This document shows positions 51,177 through 61,037 of a stretch of 64,000 bases of DNA, piece by piece. The notes beneath the pieces are model-generated. The model made no database searches and had not been told where the DNA came from. It saw nothing but the letters and a program-made list of their open reading frames with translations. Origin of the DNA: Piscinibacter sp. (GTDB taxonomy: Bacteria; Pseudomonadota; Gammaproteobacteria; Burkholderiales; Burkholderiaceae_C); NCBI GenBank assembly GCA_019635485.1, contig JAHBZL010000015.1:49094-113093 (forward strand), given 5' to 3'. The number at the start of each line of letters is the position of its first letter. Position 1 is the stretch's first letter. The translations under genes and the position numbers were made by a program.

Positions 51177-52223
51177 ATGCGTGCAGCTTCCTGGTACGGC
51201 AGCCTCGTGGCGGCGGCGACGCTGCTGGTGACGCCGCCTGCGCCCGCGCAGGGCGGAGCGGCCGGCGCCGCGGCGCGCGAACTCGTCGAGGCGACCGCGC
51301 CGGACGAGCGGCGCGCACTGCTGCTGCCGTTCAGCGACGCCGCGCGCAGCGACTGGCACTACACGCCGCGGCGGCGCGACGGGCTGGCCTGGAAGGCGAT
51401 GTCGGCCCGCCAGCGCGAGGCCACCACCGCGCTGCTGCGCAGTGCGCTCAGCGAGCGCGGGCACGACAAGGTGCGCGCGCTGATGGCGCTGGAGATCACG
51501 CTGCGCGAACTCGAATCGTTCGGGCTCTCGCGCGACCCGGAGAACTACGCGATCGCGCTGTACGGCGATCCGGGCCGCGGCGGCTGGGGCTGGCGCATCG
51601 AGGGGCACCACCTGTCGCTGCATTTCAGCCTGGAGGGCGAGCGCTATGTCGCGACGCTGCCGCAGTTCTTCGGTGCCAACCCGGCCCGCGTGCCGCGCGA
51701 CGTCGGCCGCGGCGCGCCGCCGGCCGGCTTCCGGCTGCTCGGCGGCGAGGAAGACACGGCCCGCGAGTGGCTCGCCAGCCTGGACGACGCGCAGCGCGGC
51801 ATCGCCGTCTTCGAGCGCCGCCCCTACGGCGACATCGTCAGCCGCAACGCCGCGCGCGCGCAGCCGCTGGAGGCCGCCGGGCTCGGCTTCGGCGCGATGA
51901 ACGCGGCGCAGCAGGCGCTCGTGCTGCGCCTCGTCGCGGTGTTCGCCGAACACCTGCGGCCCGAGCTCGCGCAGGCGCGGCTGACTCGCGTGCGTGCCGC
52001 GCCGCTGGAGTCGATCCGGGTCGGCTGGGCCGGGTCGACGGCGCCCGGTGAGCCGTTCTACTTCCGCGTGCAGGGGGCGACCTTCCTGATCGAGTTCGAC
52101 AACTCGGGCGGCAACCACGTGCACTCGGTGTGGCGCGATTTCGACGGCGACTTCGGCCGCGACGTGCTGCGCGAACACTACCGGCGCGCGGAAGGCAGCG
52201 CGCATCGGCACGCCGCGCGCTGA
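51177..52223 (+). CDS. DUF3500 family protein, exported
   Basis: A 348-residue protein with a signal peptide (YGSLVAAATLLVTPPAPAQ). The mature sequence shows the DUF3500 hallmarks: W-HYTP-R---GL----M---QR around residue 65, GGWGWRIEGHHLSLHFSLEGERYVATLPQFFGANPARVP, LGGEEDTAREWLASL and a C-terminal FLIEFDNSGGNHVHSVWRDFDGDFG. The closely spaced His residues in EGHHLSLH and NHVHSVWRD could bind metal. Function unknown. Separated by 119 bases from the preceding gene. Confidence 0.88.
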   Translation: MRAASWYGSLVAAATLLVTPPAPAQGGAAGAAARELVEATAPDERRALLLPFSDAARSDWHYTPRRRDGLAWKAMSARQREATTALLRSALSERGHDKVRALMALEITLRELESFGLSRDPENYAIALYGDPGRGGWGWRIEGHHLSLHFSLEGERYVATLPQFFGANPARVPRDVGRGAPPAGFRLLGGEEDTAREWLASLDDAQRGIAVFERRPYGDIVSRNAARAQPLEAAGLGFGAMNAAQQALVLRLVAVFAEHLRPELAQARLTRVRAAPLESIRVGWAGSTAPGEPFYFRVQGATFLIEFDNSGGNHVHSVWRDFDGDFGRDVLREHYRRAEGSAHRHAAR

Positions 52224-52238
52224 GCCGCGCGGGTGCCG

Positions 52239-52724
52239 TCACAGCCCGCAGCTGACGTCGTAGCGCCCCCCGAGCGAGCGGCACACGAACGTCGCGTCGT
52301 ACAGCACGCCCTGCGTCGGCGGCAGCGGGCTGCGGAACATCACCACCGTGTTGCGCGCGCTAGGCTTGCTGATGAAGTGCACCGCACCGGACCAGTTGGT
52401 GCCGACCACCGGCGCGCCGCCGCCGATCGGCGTGAACGTGGTGGTGGTGGGCGTCGTGAAGCTGGACGTGCTCTCGTCGCTGCGCGAGTCGCTCAGGCCG
52501 AAGTGCGTGTAGCCGCGGCTCAGCGTCAGCTCGGCGCAGCGCAGCAGCGCGTAGTCCTCGGCGCGCGAAGTCGACGTGAAGCCGTTGCCCTGGAACTCGA
52601 CGCGGTAGAGGTTCTCGCCCAGCTGCACCTCGCGGAAGCCGCCGCGCAGGCCGGAGGCCTGGTAGGGCGTGGCGCAGCCGGCCAGCACGGCCAGGGCCGC
52701 GAGCGCGGCCAGCGTGCGGCGCAT
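52239..52724 (-). CDS. CC0125/CC1285-family lipoprotein
   Basis: A 161-residue lipoprotein: lipobox LAGC (Cys17) followed by ATPYQASGLRGGFREVQLGENLYRVEFQGNGFTSTSRAEDYALLRCAELTLSRGYTHFGL, which is the recognisable core of this small family, and a Thr-rich middle. Role unknown; it is anchored to a membrane in the periplasm. I take the ATG giving MRRTLAAL; an in-frame ATG 45 bases upstream would add a hydrophilic stretch ahead of the signal peptide. Confidence 0.85.
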   Translation of the reverse strand: MRRTLAALAALAVLAGCATPYQASGLRGGFREVQLGENLYRVEFQGNGFTSTSRAEDYALLRCAELTLSRGYTHFGLSDSRSDESTSSFTTPTTTTFTPIGGGAPVVGTNWSGAVHFISKPSARNTVVMFRSPLPPTQGVLYDATFVCRSLGGRYDVSCGL

Positions 52725-52948
52725 TGACGGGGAACGGGGCGGGCGCGGATCGGTGACGGTCGTGTGCATGGTTGACTCCTGCGTGAAGAGGTCGGTCCCT
52801 CGTTCGCTGAAGCAGGGTTCGGGCGTCGCGAACCCAGTCCTCCCCCTCGGTCGAGGGGTCGTGCCGGGGGCGCCGGGGAGTCGGGCGCGATTTCCTGCTG
52901 ATGCGGGGGACGGCGGAAGTGCCGTCGCGACACCCCTCAGGAGGCTTC

Positions 52949-54427
52949 ATGTCCCTTCCCGTGCACTCGCTCTGCCGCCGCGCCAGCGCGGCCCTGCTGA
53001 TGCTCGCCGCCCTCGCCGGATGCGGCGGCGGTGGCTCGGACGGCGCCGACGGTCCCGACCCCGTGCCGCCGGAGTTCACGACCGTGTACGGCACCCAGCA
53101 GGCCGGCATGGCGCACCTGCGCCTCGGCGGCGACGGCAGTGACCTGAGCGGCCCGCTGGCCGCGCTGTCGTCCTTCGCGCTGACGCCCGACGGTGCCTCG
53201 GTGGTGCTGTTGGCCCGTCGCCAGGCGGGCGGCCCGATGCGGCTGTACCGCATCGACCTGGCGCGGCCGCAGGTGCTGAATGTCCTGCACCCGGCTCCGG
53301 TGGCCGGCGGCGAGGTGGCCCGGTTCGAGCTCTCGCCGGACGGCACGCGCGTGGCCTTCAGCGGCGACCTGGTGCAGGACGGCCGTGACGACATCTTCGT
53401 CGTCGGCGTCGACGGCAGCGACCCGCATGGCATCCGCCCGGCACCGGTGACGAGCCCGGTGGTCGCGGGCTCGGCCGAGCTGCCGCGCGGCGCCTGGTCG
53501 GGCAACGGCCGCTACCTCGCCTACCTGGAGCAGATCGAGTCGACGGGCCGCCCCTGGGCGATCTACACGCACGACACGAAGCTGGCATCGCCCAACGCGT
53601 TTCGCGAGCTGAGCCTCGCGGTTCCCAGTGTCGGCCGCCTCGGCCAGCTGGCCTGGGTCGGCTCGGCGGCCGAGTTCGTCTCCCTCGCCGACACCAACGG
53701 CTTCGGGCACTTCCGGATCTTTCACAAGGTCGTGCGCGGCGCGGCGCAGCTGATCGACCACCCGGACGACCCCGGCACGCTGAACGGCTCGGTGCGCGAG
53801 ATGATCGTCGACCCCGCGTGTCGCTGCGTGCTGTTCGCCGCGACGGCGGCGGCCGGTTCGGCGACCGATCTCGTCCACGCCGACCTGTCCGGCGCCACGC
53901 CCGTGGTGCGCCGGCTCGGCGGTCCGCGCAGCGCGCCCGGGACCGAGGGCGTGCAGGCCGTTCATCTGGACATCGCGGGCGGGCGCGTCTTCTATGCCGC
54001 CGACGAGGCCGTGCCGGGGCGGATCGAGCCCCATGTCATCGACATCGCCGGCGGCACGCCGGGGCGGCTCGGTGCCGCGTTGCCTTCGGGCTGGATCGCC
54101 GCCGACCTGACGCTCGCGCCCGGCGGCCAGACCCTCGTCTACCGCGCGCGGCCGCGCGTGACCCCTGCCGGAACAACCATCGCGGACCTGTTCGCCGTGC
54201 GGCTCGCCGACCCGACACGCTCGACGCGGCTGAACGGCACCGCGACGGCCGGCGGCGGCGTGGCCGAAGGCGTGCGTGCGGGCCCGGACGGGCGCGGCGT
54301 CGTCTACCGCGGCGACCTCGAGCAACGCGGGCGCGTCGACCTCTACTACAGCGCGTTCGAACTCGCCGGCGCCGGATACCGGCTCAACGAGCCGACGGCG
54401 GCCGTGGACGCCTATGCGGCTCCGTGA
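52949..54427 (+). CDS. Lipoprotein with WD40-like (TolB/PD40) beta-propeller
   Basis: A 492-residue lipoprotein: lipobox LAGC followed by a GGGGSDG linker, then a beta-propeller with TolB/PD40-like repeats (ALTPDGASVVLLARRQ, ELSPDGTRVAFSGDL, TLAPGGQTLVYRARPR, RAGPDGRGVVYRGD). These propellers usually mediate protein contacts in the periplasm. AGGAGG lies 8 bases before the ATG. No enzymatic motif was seen. It is convergent with the ECF sigma gene, 25 bases apart. Confidence 0.82.
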   Translation: MSLPVHSLCRRASAALLMLAALAGCGGGGSDGADGPDPVPPEFTTVYGTQQAGMAHLRLGGDGSDLSGPLAALSSFALTPDGASVVLLARRQAGGPMRLYRIDLARPQVLNVLHPAPVAGGEVARFELSPDGTRVAFSGDLVQDGRDDIFVVGVDGSDPHGIRPAPVTSPVVAGSAELPRGAWSGNGRYLAYLEQIESTGRPWAIYTHDTKLASPNAFRELSLAVPSVGRLGQLAWVGSAAEFVSLADTNGFGHFRIFHKVVRGAAQLIDHPDDPGTLNGSVREMIVDPACRCVLFAATAAAGSATDLVHADLSGATPVVRRLGGPRSAPGTEGVQAVHLDIAGGRVFYAADEAVPGRIEPHVIDIAGGTPGRLGAALPSGWIAADLTLAPGGQTLVYRARPRVTPAGTTIADLFAVRLADPTRSTRLNGTATAGGGVAEGVRAGPDGRGVVYRGDLEQRGRVDLYYSAFELAGAGYRLNEPTAAVDAYAAP

Positions 54428-54452
54428 GTGGCGGCGCGCGGCGCCGGCGGCG

Positions 54453-55022
54453 TCAGCTCGGCGTACCGAGCTGCACGCGCAGCCAGGCCTTCGCGAAGCG
54501 CAGCTCGGTGTCGATGGTCGACGCCGACAGGCCGAGCACCGCGCCGATCTCGTCGTAGGTCAGGCCGCCGAAGTAGTGCATCTCGAGCACGCTGGCCTTG
54601 CGCTCGTCGACCGCCTCGAGGCGCCGCAACGCATCGTCCAGGTCGGTGATCTCCGCGCTCGGCGTGCCGACCACGTCCAGCGCCTCGTCCAGCGGCAGCG
54701 GTGCCTGGCCCCCGCCGCGCTTGGCGGCGCGGTGCGCCTCGCCGTGGTTGACCAGGATGCGGCGCATCTGGCGCGCGGCGATGGCGAAGAAGTGGGCCCG
54801 GTCGACCCAGTCGACCTGCGCGCCGGCGAGGCCGAGGTAGGCCTCGTGCACCAGCGCGGTGGTCTGCAGCGTGTGGCCCGGACGCTCGCCGCGCATCGCG
54901 CTGCGGGCCAGGCGGTGCAGCTCGCGGTAGACGAGCGGCGTGAGTGCGTCCAGGGCGGCGCTGTCGCCGCGGCGCCAGGCGGCCAGCAGCAGCGTGACGT
55001 CGTTCGGGCCGGTGTCGGTCAT
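54453..55022 (-). CDS. ECF-type RNA polymerase sigma factor (TIGR02999-like)
   Basis: A 189-residue sigma factor. Region 2 reads LTPLVYRELHRLARSAMRGERPGHTLQTTALVHEAYLGLAG...RAHFFAIAARQMRRILVNH, and region 4 LEAVDERKASVLEMHYFGGLTYDEIGAVLGLSASTIDTELRFAKAWLRVQL. This is the ECF subgroup that often sits beside a Ser/Thr kinase rather than an anti-sigma factor. Here neither a kinase nor an anti-sigma gene is adjacent. The next gene upstream on this strand is the 3' end of the five-gene operon, 93 bases away. Confidence 0.92.
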   Translation of the reverse strand: MTDTGPNDVTLLLAAWRRGDSAALDALTPLVYRELHRLARSAMRGERPGHTLQTTALVHEAYLGLAGAQVDWVDRAHFFAIAARQMRRILVNHGEAHRAAKRGGGQAPLPLDEALDVVGTPSAEITDLDDALRRLEAVDERKASVLEMHYFGGLTYDEIGAVLGLSASTIDTELRFAKAWLRVQLGTPS

Positions 55023-55115
55023 GACAGCCCCTCGGGCAAGGGGGCCGCCATCCGGGAGGGGCGGAGGACTCGCATGCGCCGCGCATGTTCGCACAGCCGC
55101 GCCGTGACCCGCGCG

Positions 55116-55823
55116 TCAGCGGAACTCGACCAGCTCCATCGTCAGCGTGCCACCGGTCAGGAAGGTCGAGCCGGCGGGCTCGCGTCGCTCGAGCTTCGCC
55201 AGACCGACGCCGGGGCAGTACCACTCGAGCGTGGTCAACGGCAGGTCTCGCCAACCGGCGACCGGGTCGGCGAACAGGCGCAGCGTCGCGCTGCCGCGCA
55301 CGCGCACGCAGCCGTCCCAGCGCCCGGCGGGCACCGTCACCGCTTCGCCGAGCGCCTCGATCGTGTAGGTCATCGGCACGGCCGGGTGGCTGTGGCGGAT
55401 CTCGCGCGGGAACTCCTGGCGCCGCTGCAGCAGGTAGGCCGTGGTGTCGGCGCGCCATGCCGTGCCCGGCGCGAGCGGCTGCCTGAGCACGTAGCGCCGC
55501 TCGCGGTCGGGCCGCGGCTCCGGATCCAGCTCGCTCTTGCTCGCGACGCGGTAGACGCCGCTCGCATCGCTGCGCAGCCAGTAGTCGACGCCGGAGTCGC
55601 TGCGCCGCCGCCAGGCCGGCCCGTCCGCGAGCGGCTCGGCGCCGAGCGCCTCCAGCACGCGGGTCTCGCGCTCGACGACGTCGTTCTCCCACTCCGTACG
55701 CAGTTCGTAGGTCCAGCGGTGCCCCGCGGCGAGCGGGAACAGCGTGTTCTCGGGTGGCGCACCGCAGGCCGTGCCGAGCACGGCCAGCACGGCCACCGCA
55801 GGCACGATCGTGCAGCGGCGCAT
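55116..55823 (-). CDS. Putative lipoprotein, last gene of the PqqB-like/ExbBD-like operon
   Basis: A 235-residue protein with a lipoprotein signal (VAVLAVLGTACGAPP; Cys20). The mature part opens NTLFPLAAGHRWTYELRTEWENDVVERETRVLE, a beta-rich pattern common in small periplasmic lipoproteins of unknown function, and contains AVTVPAGRWDGCVRVRGSATLRLFADP and LEWYCPGVGLAKLERREPAGS; these resemble the DUF3108/TapB-like beta-sandwich that reports hydrophobic ligands. Its ATG overlaps the TGA of the membrane-protein gene. It is the fifth coupled gene of the unit. Confidence 0.75.
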   Translation of the reverse strand: MRRCTIVPAVAVLAVLGTACGAPPENTLFPLAAGHRWTYELRTEWENDVVERETRVLEALGAEPLADGPAWRRRSDSGVDYWLRSDASGVYRVASKSELDPEPRPDRERRYVLRQPLAPGTAWRADTTAYLLQRRQEFPREIRHSHPAVPMTYTIEALGEAVTVPAGRWDGCVRVRGSATLRLFADPVAGWRDLPLTTLEWYCPGVGLAKLERREPAGSTFLTGGTLTMELVEFR

Positions 55824-56314
55824 CACTTCTCCGGCAGCTGCGGGACCGGCAGGTCGCGGATCTTCACGACCTGCTCGTCGCTGCCCGGCCGCAGCCATGC
55901 GAAGCCGCGCCGTCCGGCGCGCGGCTCGCTGGTGCCCATCTGACTCACGCCCTGGCGCACCTTCTTCATGCCCTCGTTGAGCAGCGCATGCAGGTCCTTG
56001 GTGTAGGGCAGCCGGTAGGCGCGCGGCTGCGCGGCGGGCCTGCCGTCCTCGATCGCGTTGACCCAGACGTACAGCGCGCCGGCGCTCTTCGCGCCGGGCT
56101 CCTCGATCACCGCCGCCAGCAGCACGAAGCGCTCGGGCAGTGCGTCGGCGCTCGGCCAGCCCCACAGCCCGTGCACCTGCTCGTGGGCGAAGAAATAGAA
56201 GGCGCTGACGCCCAGCACCAGCAGGCCCTTCAGCCAGGCCGGCCAGCGTGACCACAGCAGCGCGAGCAAGGCGAGCAGCGCGAGGACGGCGAAGGCGAGC
56301 ACGAGCGGCGTCAT
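55823..56314 (-). CDS. Membrane protein of unknown function in the ExbBD-like operon
   Basis: A 163-residue protein with two N-terminal hydrophobic helices (about 2-20 and 28-45: LVLAFAVLALLALLALLW, WLKGLLVLGVSAFYFF) and a soluble C-terminal domain of about 115 residues (FVLLAAVIEEPGAKSAGALYVWVNAIED, PRAYRLPYTKDLHALLNEGMKKVRQGVSQMG). No known family was recognised. Its start and stop both overlap neighbours by 4 bases, so synthesis is tied to the ExbD-like protein and the lipoprotein. It may be a structural part of a membrane complex. Confidence 0.75.
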   Translation of the reverse strand: MTPLVLAFAVLALLALLALLWSRWPAWLKGLLVLGVSAFYFFAHEQVHGLWGWPSADALPERFVLLAAVIEEPGAKSAGALYVWVNAIEDGRPAAQPRAYRLPYTKDLHALLNEGMKKVRQGVSQMGTSEPRAGRRGFAWLRPGSDEQVVKIRDLPVPQLPEK

Positions 56315-56916
56315 AGGCGTTGCACCAGGCTCTTCGGCAGGGTGTTGATGTTCGCGACCGAGCCGTCCGGCCGCACCGTGAAGCGCACGGCCGTGGCCTC
56401 GTCGCCCTGGCGCGCGAGCGTGGATTGCCCGTAGAAGACCACCTCGGCGCGCGGGTTCACCTTGATCACCGAGACCGTGACCTCGACCGGGCGCCCGTCC
56501 TTGGACTGGTAGTAGTGCAGGTTGACGGTGAACTCGCCGGGCTCGATGCCGCGGATCGTCACCACTTCCTGGTTCAGCGGGTTCACGATCTGGCGTCCGT
56601 CGACGACGATCACGTCGTTCGCGAGGCCGCGGTCGTCGCGGTCCAGGTGCATCAGGCCGGCCTCGCGGGCGCGGAACCAGACCAGGTTGCCGGCGCCGTC
56701 CTGCACCCAGGTGTCGATGTCGTCCGGATTCAGGTCCGGCCACGACACGTTGACGATGAACTCCGCCTTGGACGGGATGTCGCCGGCCTTGAGCGCCTTC
56801 GGGTTCATTGCCAGCAGCGCGACGATGAAGCAGAACACGAACGCGATCAGCATGTTGAACAGCATGTCGTAGAAGGGGTCGACCTCCGGCTCGCGGGCGA
56901 GGCGGCGTGCGCGCAC
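56311..56916 (-). CDS. ExbD/TolR-like inner-membrane protein
   Basis: A 201-residue protein with a short basic N-terminus, one TM helix (about 15-37) preceded by the motif EVDPFYDMLFNMLIAFVFCFIVALL, and a periplasmic domain of about 160 residues. The Asp in PFYDMLFNML aligns by position with the proton-carrying Asp of ExbD (PFIDVMLVLL). The periplasmic part (FIVNVSWPDLNPDDIDTWVQDGAGNLVWFR, FTVNLHYYQSKDGRPVEVTVSVIKVNP) differs from that of classical ExbD. Gap to the ExbB-like gene is 3 bases. It should form the stator-rotor core with that protein. Confidence 0.75.
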   Translation of the reverse strand: MRARRLAREPEVDPFYDMLFNMLIAFVFCFIVALLAMNPKALKAGDIPSKAEFIVNVSWPDLNPDDIDTWVQDGAGNLVWFRAREAGLMHLDRDDRGLANDVIVVDGRQIVNPLNQEVVTIRGIEPGEFTVNLHYYQSKDGRPVEVTVSVIKVNPRAEVVFYGQSTLARQGDEATAVRFTVRPDGSVANINTLPKSLVQRL

Positions 56917-56919
56917 GGC

Positions 56920-57600
56920 TCAGCCCGCCAGCGCCGCCGTGCTGCCCGTCACCGGCGACGGCACACCGGGTGCCGCGGCGGCTTCACCGAGCGCCGCGCG
57001 CTGCGCGTCGGCCACCAGGGCGTCGGCGTAGCGGTCCAGGCGCGTCAGCTGCAGGCCGAGCAGGATGTTGCCGACCAGGCCGACCATCGTCGTCAGCAGC
57101 GCGACGCCGAGGCCGTGCGTCAGACTCTTCAGCAGTTCCTGCGACTGCGTCGCGTCGAAGCCCTGCAGCTGGCCGATCTCCAGCGCCAGCATCGAGAAAC
57201 CGATCACCTTGCCGAGCAGGCCGAGCTTGAGCTGGATGCCGTTCACCCACCAGGCGGTCTGGTGTGGCCCGTGGGTCTGCTCGACCAGCAGGTCCAGCGG
57301 TGCCGCCGTGTCGCGCGGGGCCTGGCGCAGCGCCGCGTGGTAGTCGGCGGCCCAGCCGGCGTCGCGCCGGTCGAGCGCGCGCCGCTGGCGCTGCAGCTCG
57401 CGGGCGCGTGTGCCGCACCACAGCGTCGCGGCCAGGAAGAGCACGATGATGATCAGCGTGATGCCGGTCGGGTCCGAGCCGAGCAGCAGCGCCCACACAC
57501 CGCGCGCGCCGAGCAGCCAGGCGGCGAACGTGAACATGCCGGCCAGCGCGGCCCATTCGAGCCACAGCGGCTCGGGCGCCGGGACGCCGGGGCGCCTCAC
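56920..57600 (-). CDS. ExbB/TolQ/MotA-like proton-channel protein (GTG start)
   Basis: A 226-residue protein with about three to four TM helices: two near the N-terminus (LWLEWAALAGMFTFAAWLLG; ITLIIIVLFLAATLWCG), a cytoplasmic loop (about 75-125), then GIQLKLGLLGKVIGFSMLALEIGQLQGFDATQSQELLKSLTHGLGVALLTTMVGLVGNILLGLQL. The last block follows the MotA/TolQ/ExbB family (LGLLGxV...GL...ALxTTxxGLxxxI). The GTG start overlaps the TGA of the PqqB-like gene. With the ExbD-like partner it probably uses the proton gradient to drive an envelope process. What it energises is unknown; no TonB or receptor is encoded here. Confidence 0.8.
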   Translation of the reverse strand: MRRPGVPAPEPLWLEWAALAGMFTFAAWLLGARGVWALLLGSDPTGITLIIIVLFLAATLWCGTRARELQRQRRALDRRDAGWAADYHAALRQAPRDTAAPLDLLVEQTHGPHQTAWWVNGIQLKLGLLGKVIGFSMLALEIGQLQGFDATQSQELLKSLTHGLGVALLTTMVGLVGNILLGLQLTRLDRYADALVADAQRAALGEAAAAPGVPSPVTGSTAALAG

Positions 57601-58127
57601 GTCCCGTGCTCCTGCATCGGATGCGTCCAGCGCGGGCGTTCGCCGCCGGCGTAGACCAGGCACTGGCCGGTGCGGCGGTCGTCGATCTCGACCCGGTTGC
57701 GCTCGCCCACCGTCTCGGCCGCGTCGACTGTGCGCAGCCGACATTCGAACTGGTCCACGCCCGGCAGGCGGAACGCGACGCTGTGCACGTCGCCGGCCAC
57801 CGGCAGCAGGTGCCAGCGCAGCGCGCAGCGTTCATCGAGCAGGCCGAGCGTCGGCGCCGCGTCCGCCAGGCCTTCGAACACCGCGGGTGTCGTGAACACG
57901 TCCAGCGGTGTGCCGCCGCACAGCGCGTGCAGCCCGGCGGTGTGGTCGAAGTCGCGATCGAGCAGCACGACGGCGACGATCTCGCCGGCTGCGGCGGCCG
58001 CCTGCAGGCGTGCATCGCGCATCGCCTCGGCGGACACGTTCAGCAGCAGCCAGCGGCGTTCGTCGATCGCCAGTGCGAGCGAGGGCGGCACGGCGTCGGT
58101 GCCGCTGCCGGGCATCAGGATGTTCAT
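57597..58127 (-). CDS. Short PqqB-like protein
   Basis: A 176-residue protein whose N-terminus tracks PqqB: MNILMPGSG (PqqB: MxILVLGSA), LALAIDERRWLLLNVSAEAMR (SSIAVSADGxxWxLLNASPDIR), AVVLLDRDFDHTAGLHALCGGTPLDVFTTPAVFEGL (AVLLTDxxIDHxxGLLxLREGxPLxxYATPAV). PqqB, a metallo-beta-lactamase-fold hydroxylase acting in PQQ synthesis, is about 300 residues; the loop with the zinc-binding cysteines after the first strand is missing, and the last third is shortened. The single motif Asp61-His62-Thr survives. It is probably not the normal PqqB but a paralogue with another job. First gene of the coupled operon; ATG only a few bases after the predicted sigma54 transcript start. Confidence 0.75.
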   Translation of the reverse strand: MNILMPGSGTDAVPPSLALAIDERRWLLLNVSAEAMRDARLQAAAAAGEIVAVVLLDRDFDHTAGLHALCGGTPLDVFTTPAVFEGLADAAPTLGLLDERCALRWHLLPVAGDVHSVAFRLPGVDQFECRLRTVDAAETVGERNRVEIDDRRTGQCLVYAGGERPRWTHPMQEHGT

Positions 58128-58141
58128 GAGGCGGCGCCGGG

Positions 58142-58157
58142 TGCAAGAGGCATGCCG
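58142..58157 (-). promoter_or_regulatory. Sigma54-like promoter upstream of the PqqB-like operon
   Basis: On the minus strand CGGCATG-CCTC-TTGCA resembles the RpoN consensus with two mismatches and shares GGCATG-N4-TTGCA with the promoter before pedF. The expected start point is about 4 bases before the ATG at 58127, so the message would be almost leaderless, which weakens the call. Confidence 0.55.
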
Positions 58158-58246
58158 CGATCGCGAGGCCCCGGCAGGCCCTCCGGGTGTTGCAGCGCGG
58201 AGCATTCGCCGCGCCGGCCCCGGGTTGACCCTGCGCCGCGCCGGGG

Positions 58247-60331
<2,085 letters not shown>

Positions 60332-60467
60332 CGCTGCCTTCCGTTCCTGCGCGGACGCAGGTTGTCTCCGATCTGGCGTCATTGTCCGGCGCCGGCACCG
60401 TGCCTGTCCATCCGGGGCGATGCGTAGCAGACCAGGCCGGAGTGTTCCTTCCTGCAACACCTGCGCA

Positions 60468-60483
60468 TGGCATGTCGATTGCA
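60468..60483 (+). promoter_or_regulatory. Sigma54 promoter upstream of pedF
   Basis: TGGCATG-TCGA-TTGCA deviates from the RpoN consensus by one allowed base. The start point should be near 60495, about 32 bases before the ATG. An inverted pair GTGTT...AACAC at about 60442-60460 immediately upstream is a candidate activator half-site pair. Confidence 0.82.
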
Positions 60484-60526
60484 GAACTGCGGCGCAGTGT
60501 GCAAGCCAGACCGACGGAGACATTTC

Positions 60527-60994
60527 ATGCAGACCTTTTCCCGACCCCTTCTCGCCCTGCTGCTCGCCGCGGCGTTGCCCGCCACCGCGCTCGCGCATGG
60601 CGACGTCACGCCGCAGGCGGTGGATACCAGCAGCCTGCCCAAGCTCGGCGACGCGTGGCGCGCCGAGAACCCGTTCCGCAAGAACGACGCGGCGATCAAG
60701 GTCGGCACCTCGGCCTACAACCAGAACTGCGCGCGCTGCCACGGCCTCGAGGCGATTTCCGGAGGCATTGCGCCGGACCTGCGCAAGCTCGACAACGAAT
60801 GCGCGTCGCTGAAGGACGCGAACAAGAAGAACGCCTGCGTGAAGGAGATCGACGACTACTTCGCCGGCACGGTGCGACGCGGCCGCACGCGCAATGGCGC
60901 CGTCTACATGCCGCCGTTCGAAGGCACGCTGAACCAGGAGGCGGTCTGGTCGATCAAGGCCTATCTCGAGACGCGCCGGGAGAAGCCGCTGTGA
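60527..60994 (+). CDS. pedF: Cytochrome c-550 PedF
   Basis: A 155-residue secreted monohaem cytochrome: signal peptide to about residue 23 (ALA-HGDV), then the PedF-specific HGDVTPQAVDTSSLPKLGDAWRAENPFRKN, haem-binding C68-A-R-C71-H72 in YNQNCARCHGLEAISGGIAPDLRKLD, and the Met ligand in AVYMPPFEG. PedF accepts electrons from PQQ ethanol dehydrogenases and passes them to the terminal oxidase. The closest partner is the quinoprotein at 47.9 kb. GGAGA lies before the ATG. It is the first gene after the sigma54 promoter and is followed by the quinoprotein-associated binding protein. Confidence 0.94.
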   Translation: MQTFSRPLLALLLAAALPATALAHGDVTPQAVDTSSLPKLGDAWRAENPFRKNDAAIKVGTSAYNQNCARCHGLEAISGGIAPDLRKLDNECASLKDANKKNACVKEIDDYFAGTVRRGRTRNGAVYMPPFEGTLNQEAVWSIKAYLETRREKPL

Positions 60995-61037
60995 GCGCGG
61001 TCAAGGATCGCAACCGCTGCTTGGCGCGGGGGCTGTC

